Below are positions 26,205 through 36,370 of a DNA stretch of 64,000 nt, piece by piece. Position numbers and translations under genes: made by a program. This stretch comes from Maribacter polysaccharolyticus (GTDB lineage Bacteria; Bacteroidota; Bacteroidia; Flavobacteriales; Flavobacteriaceae): assembly GCF_028882255.1 (NCBI RefSeq), contig NZ_JARBUY010000004.1, forward strand, positions 94,629 through 158,628, in the 5' to 3' direction. Position 1 is the stretch's first letter; each line of letters opens with the position of its first letter. The notes under the pieces are model-generated. The model was not told the origin of the DNA. It searched no databases and was given only the letters and a program-made list of their open reading frames with translations.

Positions 26205-28469
26205 CTATTGTTTTTTGATTTTAATACAATTGAAAGGACCCGACCATTTATATTGCGTATTGTCAATATTCAATTCATGTATTGTTTCCGAGGATGCATC
26301 ATTATTGGAAATCACTACTATCAATTCATGTCCATTCTTATCCTTAATGGATACCCCGGTGTAGTTTTCATCATTACCAACCAGCGTTAAATTTTCTATA
26401 TTGCTATTTGAATTAACAGCGAATTCCGACACTGGACTATAACCTCCGTGGGGTTCAATAACCGATACAAATGCAGTATTCTGTGCTTTTCGGCGCACTA
26501 TAAAGGAAGCATCCCTTCGTAAATTGAATTCAGGATCATTGGCACCCAATCTTGTGAATAATAGTTCATCGGATCCCTCAGCGGTCGTAGTCAATGTATA
26601 AAACCGGCCTTGGTTCAAAAATGATAGTTTAGTATTCTCCGTTAACGGATTACCTTTTGCCTCAAGCCATAAATGTTGATAACCGTTATCATCACCCAAA
26701 GCCTGCAAACTGGATGGCGTTTCATACTCAAAATTGGCTTTCATGACCTGGCCCATAAAGTTAAATGGCAGATCATACTGGTTTTCCTTATCCGAGATGA
26801 TATTAAAAATATCCAACACAAATGGCCTCTCGTAATCCGGGTCTTTTATCATCACCAAAGTTCGGTGCATCAATGTACCGGGATAGGCATTTTCCTCTTT
26901 TGCACTGATGATCTGAAAATCGGGATCCGTAATATTTGAAAAGACTAATTCTGAATGATGCTGACTTCCAATTTCATATTTACCGTTAAAATGGGAAACC
27001 ATGTTCTGTACGACCGTGTTATGGGCCACGGTCTGTTTTGCCCACGTTTTATTTTCCTTTAAATAATTACCCCCGCCTTTTTGTTCGATGTTGACAAAAC
27101 GTGCAAGTCCATAATCCTGTAGTACTTCATCCCCTTGGTCATATAAGGAATATGACAGTTTATCATAATGACCATGACTCAGCCCCTGTGCTGCATATTT
27201 AAAGACCAACGACAGTTCTTCTTGGCCATACCTGAGAATACCAACACCACCTTCATTCCCTTCGGGACCGTCACTGAGTAAAATCGATTTTTTCACAAAG
27301 GGTTGTTCTCTATTTTCCTTTAACCCCAATGCTACTGAAAGTCCGGTATCATCCAATACCACTTGGTCTTGCTTTTTGGCGATACTCAACAACCCTGGAT
27401 TATTACCTCCAAAATGATAGGCGATATCAACTGCAGTAACCAATTCACGGGAATAATAGGACATACCCTTCTGACCATCATTGAGCGGAAAGAATTCCCC
27501 ATCCTTATCCGAAAGGTTTAAAAGGGCATCAACAGATTTTAAAAGTACACTATCCTTGTGTGCAAAAATATTGAGTTCTGGCCTAACATTTTGCAACCCT
27601 TCAGCAAAAATCAGAAATGGGTACATGGCATATCTTTGATAATAAGGCCCCTCGGTGTAATACCCGTCAGGAGAGAAAGGCTCGTCCAAATTGGCCAAAA
27701 AACCTGCTTTCTTATCTTTCGAAAAAATAAAACCACCATCATTATCCTTTGCATTTATATCCAATTTAGCATCTTTAATACCATATAAAGCCCGAGCGAT
27801 CAATTCATCATCACCCATGACCAGACCGATCATGCCTACAGCGGCATTGCCCCATGTACTATGGTTATGTATCCTGTTATAAAATTGGGGATTACCAACC
27901 GATATAAAATCGGCAAAAGGCCGAAAGAGGTTCTTTTCCAACTTCTTTCTTTCTTTACTGGATAGCCAATCATACACACAATCGTATGCTTGACTCACAT
28001 AGACCAGCCAGTTCGAATCATTCAGACACTGCCAAAATAATTTGCCTCTAGCGTAGGAACGCTCCTTGGGGTGTACCGGTAAGTCTTTGTACATTGCTTC
28101 ATACTGAAACAACATATCGCGTATATAAATAGCATATTTTTCATCTTCAAGAATCTGGAACAATACCCCGGCTTTTTGTAGAATAATGAAGTTTCTCTTA
28201 TGGCGTTCGTGGGTATACCCCCCAGAATAATCCTTAGGAATCGGGGTATGGATACCCAAGGCGATTTCCGCATCGACTTCCTCTTGAACCTGTTTCAAAG
28301 TAGTATCGAAAATAGGGATACTTCCCAATTCGGCCCTTATCTTTTCAACTCCCGCCTTGGTCAATATCAAATTAGGGTGTTCTTGGGCATACCCTTGTAT
28401 GCCGAACAATAGACAAACTATGGAACAAAAGAATAGGATTCGACCCCCTAGTGCTTTTTTCATTTTCAT
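26205..28469 (-). CDS. Oligoalginate lyase, PL17 family (exolytic)
   Basis: A heparinase II/III-like lyase of about 754 residues that releases unsaturated monouronate (converted to DEH) from alginate oligomers. An N-terminal alpha-toroid (about 35-370) contains RIHNHSTWGN, whose Asn-His pair matches the catalytic pair known in Alg17c-type enzymes, and SPDGYYTEGPYYQRYA with the candidate catalytic Tyr. The C-terminal beta-sheet domain includes GLSHGHYDKLSYSLYD and QTVAHNTVV. A signal peptide ends at GYAQ. An ATG at 28493 would add 8 residues and overlap PL6 by 17 bp; the ATG at 28469 sits 7 nt after the PL6 stop and gives a cleaner signal peptide. It forms an operon with PL6. Confidence 0.92.
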   Translation of the reverse strand: MKMKKALGGRILFFCSIVCLLFGIQGYAQEHPNLILTKAGVEKIRAELGSIPIFDTTLKQVQEEVDAEIALGIHTPIPKDYSGGYTHERHKRNFIILQKAGVLFQILEDEKYAIYIRDMLFQYEAMYKDLPVHPKERSYARGKLFWQCLNDSNWLVYVSQAYDCVYDWLSSKERKKLEKNLFRPFADFISVGNPQFYNRIHNHSTWGNAAVGMIGLVMGDDELIARALYGIKDAKLDINAKDNDGGFIFSKDKKAGFLANLDEPFSPDGYYTEGPYYQRYAMYPFLIFAEGLQNVRPELNIFAHKDSVLLKSVDALLNLSDKDGEFFPLNDGQKGMSYYSRELVTAVDIAYHFGGNNPGLLSIAKKQDQVVLDDTGLSVALGLKENREQPFVKKSILLSDGPEGNEGGVGILRYGQEELSLVFKYAAQGLSHGHYDKLSYSLYDQGDEVLQDYGLARFVNIEQKGGGNYLKENKTWAKQTVAHNTVVQNMVSHFNGKYEIGSQHHSELVFSNITDPDFQIISAKEENAYPGTLMHRTLVMIKDPDYERPFVLDIFNIISDKENQYDLPFNFMGQVMKANFEYETPSSLQALGDDNGYQHLWLEAKGNPLTENTKLSFLNQGRFYTLTTTAEGSDELLFTRLGANDPEFNLRRDASFIVRRKAQNTAFVSVIEPHGGYSPVSEFAVNSNSNIENLTLVGNDENYTGVSIKDKNGHELIVVISNNDASSETIHELNIDNTQYKWSGPFNCIKIKKQ

Positions 28470-28476
28470 TTTTTTA

Positions 28477-30813
28477 TTATTGAACAGCCCCAAGATTTAA
28501 ACCATCCGTTCCCTTTTTCAATAATGGGGAATTTTCCTTTAATACAAATTCTGACTCATTTGCGAACTCAATAGGCAAGGTCCATAGGTTTTCGACATGA
28601 TACTTTTGATCTCCGGTGACTTTAAGAAGATCCGATTTATAAAAGTTATTGTTCACCACATTGACTATGGGCTCCCCTACAACCAAATGCATATCGACTC
28701 CTTTACTATTATTGAAAAGATTATCCTTGATGTCGGTAACCTGAACACCATACAACGACAAGGCCGTTTGGTATTTATTTTTTGCTCCATGGCCTACGTT
28801 ATCCATGGTATTGTGTTCCAACTCTAAAAAAGGACCAAAGGTACTTTCGTCCTTTCCTCCCCTATATAACCTTAAAGCCGCACCCTGTACATCTGAAAGC
28901 ACGTTGTTTTTCATGATAAGGTATTCAACGTTATACGCTCCGATATCGTCAGTTTCTTTGTCCAATGCGGCAATATGACCTGTAATATTCTTGAATCTTG
29001 AATTTTGAATGCTAATGGTATCGGCGAATGTTCCTTTGGCAACCCGCAATACATCAAATGAATGATTAACGACAAAATTTTCGAAATCACAATTGTCAAT
29101 GAATAATTTATAGTTTTCGGTCATCGACTTTTTACTGGTACTGATTACCGAATTCCCTGCATAATCCGGCGAGCTTGCCCCATCGAATTTCACGTTCTCC
29201 AAAGACAGACTTCCACCGTTTTGAATTTCGAAAGCCATCATACGCTCAAACAAAATAACCGCCTTTTCTTCACCTGACGATTTAAAGGTTAGTGGATGCT
29301 TAACCTTCGCCGCCTTGGTCAACAAATAGGTCTCCCCAGATGTCAACTCCAAAATATCGCCCGGTCCAGAATTTTTCGCTGCCTCGAACAAGGTATTGAT
29401 GCCCGGTTCTACCTGTATTGTTTTTCCGGAATTCAAAGCCACACCTTCATCCACTTTAGAATACCAAGGTATTCCGGTATTTTCTTTCGTGGCAATTTTT
29501 GGGCTGATCGTCACCTTGTTCTTAATTTTATCCGAGGTAGGGATTAAAAAACCTTGCTCGTTTTTTACTAAGGTAATATCCGCGTTTTCAAAACCTTGCT
29601 TGATACTTGTTACATTGTTTTGGCCTAGAATATTATCTTTAAACGTAATACCACTTATATCGTCATAAACCGTAAAGATGTCTTTTTTGTTTTCGTTATA
29701 AAAAATGTTTTCCGAAATCTCTGAAGACTTAGGGGCTTGACTTCTTTCCGCATCACTTCCCGCACACAATTGAATATATTCACAATTAATGAACGTATTA
29801 TTACTTAACTTAGAGTCTATTACCGGTACATAACGATTTGGCGGGGAATTCGGCACACCGTTCATCATTACGAATGCCCCCCTGAAACGATAACCCGTTA
29901 AACCAATATGGTAGTTATTTATAACCGTTTGTGTTTCGTTAATAATACGGACACCCCCTGTACTTGGTTTGTTGTTCCCAATAAATACATTGCCATCTAC
30001 CAATGTTTCATTCCCATGACGCATCGTCAACGTTCCCGTGCATTCATAAAATGTATTGTATTTAAAGGTGTTATTACAAGCTTTGTTGGATATGATTTCA
30101 TGTTCCCCATTACACCTATCAAAATAATTGGATTCGACAAGGGTATTGGAGCTTTCCAGGGCATGATGACTTGTCCCGATCCTTAAAGTTTCCCCACCAT
30201 TGTTACCAAAAGTAGGTCTGGGACCAAAATAGTTATGATCTATTTTATGATTGTTTTCCCTACTGTCCTCAGTATCCAAACCAACGATCATGGTAACCCC
30301 TAAATTCTTTTTCCCGACGATATGGTTATGGTCGATGCGATTGTTTTTTCCATAGATCGTAATCCAATAATCCTGAACATGGCGTTCAGGGTTGGTATAA
30401 TTATCGATAACACATTCCGTTAAGCGACTATTACTAGCCATTTCTTCCTTATTTTTCCGGAATGAAATAACGGCATTCGTAGGCGTATATCCATTTTTAA
30501 AAACAAGACCTTCCACAATTAAATGTTCTCCCGCAATCTGCAGATTGGAAGCACCTTCCAGAGTTACCTTACCTTTTTCCTCAACTGTTAATTTAATAGG
30601 ATGTTCTGCAGACCCCTTACCTTCAAAGACTAATTCGGCATCTTTCCAGACACCATTTGCCATGGTAATAACATCTCCCGGTTGCGCATTGGAAACTGCA
30701 TCGTTGAATTCAGAAATATCTTTTACAAGGGTTCCACTATCCTTTTCATTACACGAAAAAAAGAAAAGTAAAAGGGCGCAGATTCCGAATAAAATTGAGC
30801 GTTGATTTTTCAT
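28477..30813 (-). CDS. Alginate lyase, PL6 family, two beta-helix domains
   Basis: A 778-residue lipoprotein (lipobox FFSC, Cys21). Residues about 25-400 form the parallel beta-helix catalytic domain of the chondroitinase-B/PL6 family, with Lys244 in SNKACNN and Arg265 in TMRHGN; their 21-residue spacing equals that of the catalytic Lys220/Arg241 in the PL6 enzyme AlyGC. The Glu residues in NGEHEI just before are the usual calcium ligands. Residues about 430-778 make a second beta-helix, as in two-domain PL6 enzymes. It should cut alginate at the cell surface. The gene starts right behind its operator, with a leader of about 25 nt. Confidence 0.93.
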   Translation of the reverse strand: MKNQRSILFGICALLLFFFSCNEKDSGTLVKDISEFNDAVSNAQPGDVITMANGVWKDAELVFEGKGSAEHPIKLTVEEKGKVTLEGASNLQIAGEHLIVEGLVFKNGYTPTNAVISFRKNKEEMASNSRLTECVIDNYTNPERHVQDYWITIYGKNNRIDHNHIVGKKNLGVTMIVGLDTEDSRENNHKIDHNYFGPRPTFGNNGGETLRIGTSHHALESSNTLVESNYFDRCNGEHEIISNKACNNTFKYNTFYECTGTLTMRHGNETLVDGNVFIGNNKPSTGGVRIINETQTVINNYHIGLTGYRFRGAFVMMNGVPNSPPNRYVPVIDSKLSNNTFINCEYIQLCAGSDAERSQAPKSSEISENIFYNENKKDIFTVYDDISGITFKDNILGQNNVTSIKQGFENADITLVKNEQGFLIPTSDKIKNKVTISPKIATKENTGIPWYSKVDEGVALNSGKTIQVEPGINTLFEAAKNSGPGDILELTSGETYLLTKAAKVKHPLTFKSSGEEKAVILFERMMAFEIQNGGSLSLENVKFDGASSPDYAGNSVISTSKKSMTENYKLFIDNCDFENFVVNHSFDVLRVAKGTFADTISIQNSRFKNITGHIAALDKETDDIGAYNVEYLIMKNNVLSDVQGAALRLYRGGKDESTFGPFLELEHNTMDNVGHGAKNKYQTALSLYGVQVTDIKDNLFNNSKGVDMHLVVGEPIVNVVNNNFYKSDLLKVTGDQKYHVENLWTLPIEFANESEFVLKENSPLLKKGTDGLNLGAVQ

Positions 30814-30821
30814 GATTAAAT

Positions 30822-30873
30822 TGGTTAACCAGTTTGGTTTACCAAATATATAGATATTTCTTAAGGAAACAAA
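30822..30873 (-). promoter_or_regulatory. PL6-PL17 promoter with two operator boxes
   Basis: TGGTTAACCA (30822-30831) and TGGTTTACCA (30835-30844) are 13 bp apart. The minus strand reads TTTG (complement of 30870-30873), 19 nt, TATATTTG (complement of 30843-30850): an exact Bacteroidota promoter. The boxes cover the start site and the very short leader of the PL6 gene. The stretch 30874-31133 otherwise holds no gene. Confidence 0.8.
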
Positions 30874-31133
30874 TTTTTCGATGCGAAATTAATCCAAAAC
30901 TATGCTATATTAACATTTGTAAGAAAACCGATGAAAACAAACAACCCAACCCATATACCAATTTAAGAATCAACACTAAGGAAAAACAAAGCCGTAGACC
31001 GTCTGAAACATTCCCTTGGACTTGTTTTTATATACTTCAATGGCTATTAAAACATTCCCATTCCATAAAAAAACTAAAGGAAATGCAACCTTTTTAATGC
31101 TGGGACAAGACCTGTATTAAGTTTAGGTGGTTA

Positions 31134-33056
31134 TTACCAGTTGGTATGATAATATTTTCCCGAATCATCATCGATCCTTTGATAGGTGTGCGCCCCAAAA
31201 TAGTCCCGCTGTGCCTGAATTATATTTGCTGAAGATTTTGCCGTTGTATAGCTATTTAAAAAGTTGATGGCTTCACTTAAACATGGAATTGGCCGTTCAT
31301 TCAATATACATTCCGCAACCACCTTATTTGCACTAGGTTTTAAGGATTTTATATATTGAATTATCTTGTCATTTTTCAATATGGAAGCCGATGATTTCAA
31401 TACTTCGACCAATTCAACCATTAAATCGGATTTAATGATGCAACCTGCAGTCCATATTCTGGCAATCTCGCTTAAATTCAAATTCCAGCCATAGGTTTCT
31501 GAAGCTTGATGAATCATTTTCATTCCTTGAAAATGATTAATGATCCTCGCAAAATGATATGTGTTCAATAAATCATTTGATGATATATCGATAATTGATG
31601 AACTGTTTTTCCTAAAAACCTCATTAGCTTCAACCCTATCTTCTTTATAAAAAGATACGTAACGAGCAAACAAAGCTGAAGCGATCATTGTGGTTGGGGC
31701 ACCCAATTCCGCCGTGGCGATAGTTGCCCAATTTCCTGTTCCTTTATTTCCGGCCTTATCCAATATTTTATTGACCAACCAATCCCCACCCTCTTTTTTA
31801 CGGAGAATCGATATCGTAATTTCCAATAAATAACTGTTCGCGGTTTCTTTCCAACCTTCCAGAATATCTGCGATTTCGTCTGGATCCTTTCCGGTGGCCG
31901 TAAGTATCCCGAATACTTCCGCCAATAACTGCATTTCGGCATATTCAATTCCGTTATGCACCATTTTCACAAAATGTCCACTTCCTTCAGGCCCAATATA
32001 CGTGCAACAAGGTAAATTATTATCGTCTTTAGCTGCTATTGATTCCAAAAATGGCCTTACTTCGTTATACGCACTTAGGTCTCCACTTGGCATAATGGAT
32101 GGTCCTTTAAGAGCACCTTCTTCCCCTCCAGATACGCCTGTACCTATAAAATGGATATTTTTGGATTTTAAATATTCAAATCGTTCTTTGGTTTTGTTGT
32201 AGTTGGAATTCCCTCCATCGATGATGATATCTCCCGTTGACAAATGTGGCAGTAAATCGTTAATAACAATATCAACGGTTTTACCGGCATTTACCATCAA
32301 CATGATCTTACGAGGTTCTTGTATAGATTCCACAAACCCCTTTAAATCATCAAAAGGTTGGGATATTGATAATTCTTCATGTTTATTTTTAAAATCCAGT
32401 GCTACATTTTCTTCGATGCCTTCAACATGTCTATTGAACATGGAAATTCTAAAGCCCTTATTGGCTAAATTCCTGCAAAGACTTTTTCCCATGACCCCTA
32501 AACCCAATAAACCGAATTCTGATTTTATATTTATTTCTTTATCTTTTAATTCTTTAATAATATACTGGACTATCTCCTCTGGACTTAAACTAACATTAAC
32601 TTCTAAAGCCTCCTTTGAATACTCTAAAATGTCAAATTGGGATTTCAATAATTCTGGAGGCATAAAATGGTTTTCTCTTTTATCTAAGCGTTCAAAAATT
32701 TGATCAAAAGACCCCACTAAATGAACCCATTCTACTTGACCCTGAATTTCTTTTTCTAGAATATCCCGGTATGATTTTTTTAATGCAGAACAAACTATAA
32801 TGCAACTGTTTTCCTCTAGTTGGTCTTTTGCAAGTTTATTAATTTTAACCAACCAGTTATACCGGTCCTCATCGGTTAACGGTATACCGTTACTAAGCTT
32901 TCTAATATTTTTTTTAGGATGAAAATCATCTCCATCAAAAAATGGGAGCTTTAAAGCTTTAGACAACATATGTCCAATGGTGCTTTTTCCGCAACCAGAA
33001 ACTCCCATGACATAAATTACTTTTGTTTTAGACGCCTCTTCATTCATATTATACAA
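31134..33056 (-). CDS. Fusion of gluconokinase and 6-phosphogluconate dehydrogenase
   Basis: A 640-residue bifunctional protein. Residues 1-170 are a GntK-type gluconokinase: P-loop GVSGCGKS (18-25), DGDDFHP, and VCSALKKSYRD. Residues about 178-640 are a 6-phosphogluconate dehydrogenase: GLGVMG cofactor site, GTGVSGGEEGALKGPSIMPSG (shared with E. coli Gnd), and KMVHNGIEY with the catalytic Lys and Asn. Together the two parts would turn gluconate into ribulose 5-phosphate, CO2 and NAD(P)H. The C-terminal AHTYQRID ending is intact, so neither half is decayed. It follows the IlvD/Edd-type gene by 50 nt on the same strand. Confidence 0.93.
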   Translation of the reverse strand: MYNMNEEASKTKVIYVMGVSGCGKSTIGHMLSKALKLPFFDGDDFHPKKNIRKLSNGIPLTDEDRYNWLVKINKLAKDQLEENSCIIVCSALKKSYRDILEKEIQGQVEWVHLVGSFDQIFERLDKRENHFMPPELLKSQFDILEYSKEALEVNVSLSPEEIVQYIIKELKDKEINIKSEFGLLGLGVMGKSLCRNLANKGFRISMFNRHVEGIEENVALDFKNKHEELSISQPFDDLKGFVESIQEPRKIMLMVNAGKTVDIVINDLLPHLSTGDIIIDGGNSNYNKTKERFEYLKSKNIHFIGTGVSGGEEGALKGPSIMPSGDLSAYNEVRPFLESIAAKDDNNLPCCTYIGPEGSGHFVKMVHNGIEYAEMQLLAEVFGILTATGKDPDEIADILEGWKETANSYLLEITISILRKKEGGDWLVNKILDKAGNKGTGNWATIATAELGAPTTMIASALFARYVSFYKEDRVEANEVFRKNSSSIIDISSNDLLNTYHFARIINHFQGMKMIHQASETYGWNLNLSEIARIWTAGCIIKSDLMVELVEVLKSSASILKNDKIIQYIKSLKPSANKVVAECILNERPIPCLSEAINFLNSYTTAKSSANIIQAQRDYFGAHTYQRIDDDSGKYYHTNW

Positions 33057-33106
33057 TTATGTTGTTCACTTAAAAACAGATTTCCACTATTGCTGTAGGT
33101 TCTATT

Positions 33107-34822
33107 TTATTGAATGGCCCCATCCATAGCCGATGATACTGATTTTGTAAACCTTGCGAGTAACCCTTTTTTAAATTTGTTTTCGGGTGCTACCCAATTT
33201 GATTTTCTGTTTTTTAAAATAATATGGATTTCACTTGCTTCTTTGGGCACTCCATTAACTCCAATTAGGTCTAACCTTCTTCCCGGAATATCAATTCTAA
33301 TTAAATCATCATCTTCAATTAGGGCAATTGGCCCACCCTCAACAGCTTCTGGTGAAACGTGACCAATGGCTGGCCCACGGGTGGCTCCTGAAAAACGTCC
33401 GTCTGTTATTAAGGCAGTGGTTGAAATTAATTCTGCATCACTTGCAATGGCTTCGGTGGTATAAAACATTTCTGGCATGCCACTTCCTTTTGGACCTTCA
33501 CACCTAATAAAAACGGCGTCTCCTGGTTTTATTTCTTTACTTAATACCGCTTTTAAGGCTTCCTCTTCGCTTTCAAAAACCCTAGCTTTCAGAGTAACCT
33601 GTTGCATTTCTTTAGCTATAGCAGAGTGTTTTGTAACTGAACCCAAAGGAGCAATATTTCCTTTTAAAATTGCAATAGCACCTTCTTCATTTAAAGGGTT
33701 TTTAGCAGGACGAATAACATCTTCCGGTTTTATACCATAAGGCGCTAAATTTTTATAACAATCATTATAAAACCCATTTTTTTCTAACTCATCAAGATTC
33801 TCTCCAACTGTTTTTCCTGATACGGTGAGCTCATCTAAATGAAGATACTCTTTTATTTCTCGCATTATTCCTGGAACTCCACCTGAATAGATAAATAATT
33901 CTGCAGGATATTTTCCTGATGGTCTGCAATTTAACAACCAAGGAATTTTTCTATGTATTTGATCGAATAAATCAGCATCTAACTTAAACCCAAGCTCATG
34001 TGCAATGGCAGGCATATGAATTAACGTATTAGATGACCCCGCAATGGCCGCATGCACCATAATAGCATTTTCAAAAGCTTTTTGAGTTACTATTTTAGAA
34101 GGTACAATATCTTTTTCTATAAGGGACATCAAACTTATGGCAGAGTCTTTGGTTACCTGCTCCAACTCATTGGAGACTGCAATACGTATGGAAGCCCCTG
34201 GCAATGTTAAACCCAGTGCTTCTGCCATTATTTGCATGGTTGCTGCAGTACCTATAAACGAACACGAGCCACAAGTGGGACAAGCGCTTTCACGTAAAGA
34301 ATCAAATTTTTCTTTAGTTATCTTACCTTGTTCATAATGTGCGCTATACATTCCTATTTGCTCTAAGGTTAACATTCCCGGACCGGATTTCATCACCCCT
34401 CCAGGTATTATAATAGAAGGAATATCCAACCTACAAGCTGCCATTAGTCTGGCTGGCATTGATTTATCACATGATGTTATGAACAAAGCACCATCAAATG
34501 GTGTAGCGGACAACTGCGTCTCAATCATGTCACACATAACATTTCGTGAGGCGAGGGAGAAATTCATCCCATCGTGTCCTTGTGCTTGACCATCACACAT
34601 ATCCGTACAATAAAAACGAGAACCTTTTACATTGATTTCTTTCAAGGTTTCACGCGCTATTTCAACAAACTTATTTAGATGTACACTTCCTGGATGACTA
34701 TCCCCAAATGAGCTTTCAATGGCTACTTGAGGCATAGCCAATTCTTTTTTAGTCCAACCGGCACCAATACGCAGAGAATCCATCTCTGGAGCAAGCTCTC
34801 TAATTTTCTGGCTTTTCATCAT
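33107..34822 (-). CDS. IlvD/Edd-family sugar-acid dehydratase
   Basis: A 571-residue Fe-S dehydratase. The three cluster cysteines are in CDGQAQGHDG, SCDKSMP and CPTCGSCS, and ALITDGRFSGATRGPAIGHVSPEA is the conserved active-site region. The CPTCGSCS form is that of IlvD and sugar-acid dehydratases, while Edd proteins differ here. Placement before a gluconokinase/6PGDH fusion inside a KDG-degrading island suggests gluconate or another aldonate as substrate, giving KDG directly. A true dihydroxy-acid dehydratase of amino-acid synthesis is less likely in this context but cannot be excluded. Lies 123 nt after PL7-2 on the same strand; no operator box of its own is seen. Confidence 0.85.
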   Translation of the reverse strand: MMKSQKIRELAPEMDSLRIGAGWTKKELAMPQVAIESSFGDSHPGSVHLNKFVEIARETLKEINVKGSRFYCTDMCDGQAQGHDGMNFSLASRNVMCDMIETQLSATPFDGALFITSCDKSMPARLMAACRLDIPSIIIPGGVMKSGPGMLTLEQIGMYSAHYEQGKITKEKFDSLRESACPTCGSCSFIGTAATMQIMAEALGLTLPGASIRIAVSNELEQVTKDSAISLMSLIEKDIVPSKIVTQKAFENAIMVHAAIAGSSNTLIHMPAIAHELGFKLDADLFDQIHRKIPWLLNCRPSGKYPAELFIYSGGVPGIMREIKEYLHLDELTVSGKTVGENLDELEKNGFYNDCYKNLAPYGIKPEDVIRPAKNPLNEEGAIAILKGNIAPLGSVTKHSAIAKEMQQVTLKARVFESEEEALKAVLSKEIKPGDAVFIRCEGPKGSGMPEMFYTTEAIASDAELISTTALITDGRFSGATRGPAIGHVSPEAVEGGPIALIEDDDLIRIDIPGRRLDLIGVNGVPKEASEIHIILKNRKSNWVAPENKFKKGLLARFTKSVSSAMDGAIQ

Positions 34823-34945
34823 AGTTTATTCCTTATTTCATTAATCATCCCTACTAAAAAAAGCTTGAGAATTCTTTCCTTTTTTGATTATTCAACATCC
34901 AGAGCTATTTCCTAACAGATGATCCTTTAATTATAGGATTCTTTT

Positions 34946-35989
34946 TTAAATTTCTGGTTTAACGCCCTCACCAACGGTACCTTCTCTAAACCAAACCTCG
35001 GCATAACAACCGTTTGCATATTGTTTGGGTATATCGCCTCCATAGGTTTCCGAACCCGTACTCCAAACAATATTATCTTCGGGATTTTTACCATTTGTTT
35101 GATTGTATGCCCCTTGTTTAAAATTCTGCATTTCTCCGGCATAAGCGTTTGGTTTTTCCGTACCATCCCTACCAATTGCAGAATACAAGTCTATTATTTG
35201 TTTTGGAATATCCGATTTGTTCACATAATCGGACTTGATCAAATTTTTAGTGAACAGTTTGGTCTCATGACCATCACTGGTAAACTTAAGATACATTATA
35301 CCATTATATACATTAACCTCATAACTAAATTCTTCGCCTAAGGCAATACCATCTTCAGGTTCTTCAGGATATGTGTTTGGGCTGGTTCCTACGACGGACA
35401 TATCATAACCCCAAACGGCCGTCGAAAAATCCCATCTACCATCATTACTTCCTTCTGTATTGATCTCATAATTCCAAAATACAGATCCTTTTTGGTGACC
35501 AGGGAATTTTTTGTAAAAAATTTTCAATGGCTCATTTTCATGGCCATCATTACCGTGTATTTGCCCTACTACCACAGCATAGGAAGCAGCGACCCTAGCA
35601 TCACCTGAAGTAGAAACATGTTGCACTTTCAAGGTACCTGTCAGTTTTCCCCCAGTTTCGGTTGTCCAATGTTTTTTTTGTCCCAACTCCGTTCTTGTAT
35701 TGCTCGAATTTGGCGAAGTAACACCCGAATTGGGTGTTTTATATACGACCCAGTCCGTCGAACCATCATTTTCAACATAAAAAAAGTTTTCTTTTTCAAA
35801 ATTCACCAATTCTTCTGAGCGGGTACCATCGCCTAAAAGAATTTTCCATTCATCCATAAATGGGATAACATCACTTGGGTACTTAATCGATTCTTCAATT
35901 TGCGGATCTGTACCTGAAGTCGATTCGGTTTTATTTTTACAGGCAACCAACGTTGAAAGTGCCCATATAATTATCAATGATTTTTTCAT
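34946..35989 (-). CDS. Alginate lyase, PL7 family (AlyA5-like, lipoprotein)
   Basis: A 347-residue lipoprotein (lipobox LVAC, Cys17). PL7 motifs are RTELGQ (99-104), QIHG (143-146) and a third motif NFKQGAYNQTNG with the catalytic Tyr. The first motif has Gly where most PL7 enzymes have Arg, and several loops are longer than in the PL7 at 3784-4707; this pattern recalls the exolytic PL7 subfamily of Zobellia AlyA5. It would act at the outer membrane or periplasm on oligomers. Its promoter with two operator boxes is about 340 nt upstream. Confidence 0.9.
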   Translation of the reverse strand: MKKSLIIIWALSTLVACKNKTESTSGTDPQIEESIKYPSDVIPFMDEWKILLGDGTRSEELVNFEKENFFYVENDGSTDWVVYKTPNSGVTSPNSSNTRTELGQKKHWTTETGGKLTGTLKVQHVSTSGDARVAASYAVVVGQIHGNDGHENEPLKIFYKKFPGHQKGSVFWNYEINTEGSNDGRWDFSTAVWGYDMSVVGTSPNTYPEEPEDGIALGEEFSYEVNVYNGIMYLKFTSDGHETKLFTKNLIKSDYVNKSDIPKQIIDLYSAIGRDGTEKPNAYAGEMQNFKQGAYNQTNGKNPEDNIVWSTGSETYGGDIPKQYANGCYAEVWFREGTVGEGVKPEI

Positions 35990-36306
35990 TTTATAAATTT
36001 GATATTTTGTTTTAGCGCGTCAATTATAGATAAAAAATCCCTTCAACTTCTGTATTTTATGAATTGGATATCTGAAAGCCTAATTATGAAATGCCCATCA
36101 TTCCCCAAAATATTCTTCCGTACCTTATTTCATAAATTCAATGGAAATACCTTCACAAACACTTTGTGCCAAAATGATTATTTCACTCAAAAGGGCTTTT
36201 TCAACAATATTATTGCGTTCATCACCTGTTTTCTTGGCTGATTAATGGGCAAACCCTAAAACCTGCAATGAAGATTGAAAAAGGGCATTAAACTTCGTAC
36301 ATTAAC

Positions 36307-36358
36307 TGGTTAACCAGTTTGGTTGACCAAATATATGTATATTTGTAGAAATGACAAA
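36307..36358 (-). promoter_or_regulatory. PL7-2 promoter with two operator boxes, possible divergent promoter
   Basis: TGGTTAACCA (36307-36316) and TGGTTGACCA (36320-36329) are 13 bp apart. The minus strand reads TTTG (complement of 36355-36358), 19 nt, TATATTTG (complement of 36328-36335), a full promoter toward PL7-2. The plus strand also carries TATATTTG at 36338-36345, two bases away, but a -33 element at good spacing is not evident. The same boxes could thus control both directions. Bases 35990-36306 hold no gene and form the PL7-2 leader. Confidence 0.75.
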
Positions 36359-36370
36359 TTTTTAACACTA

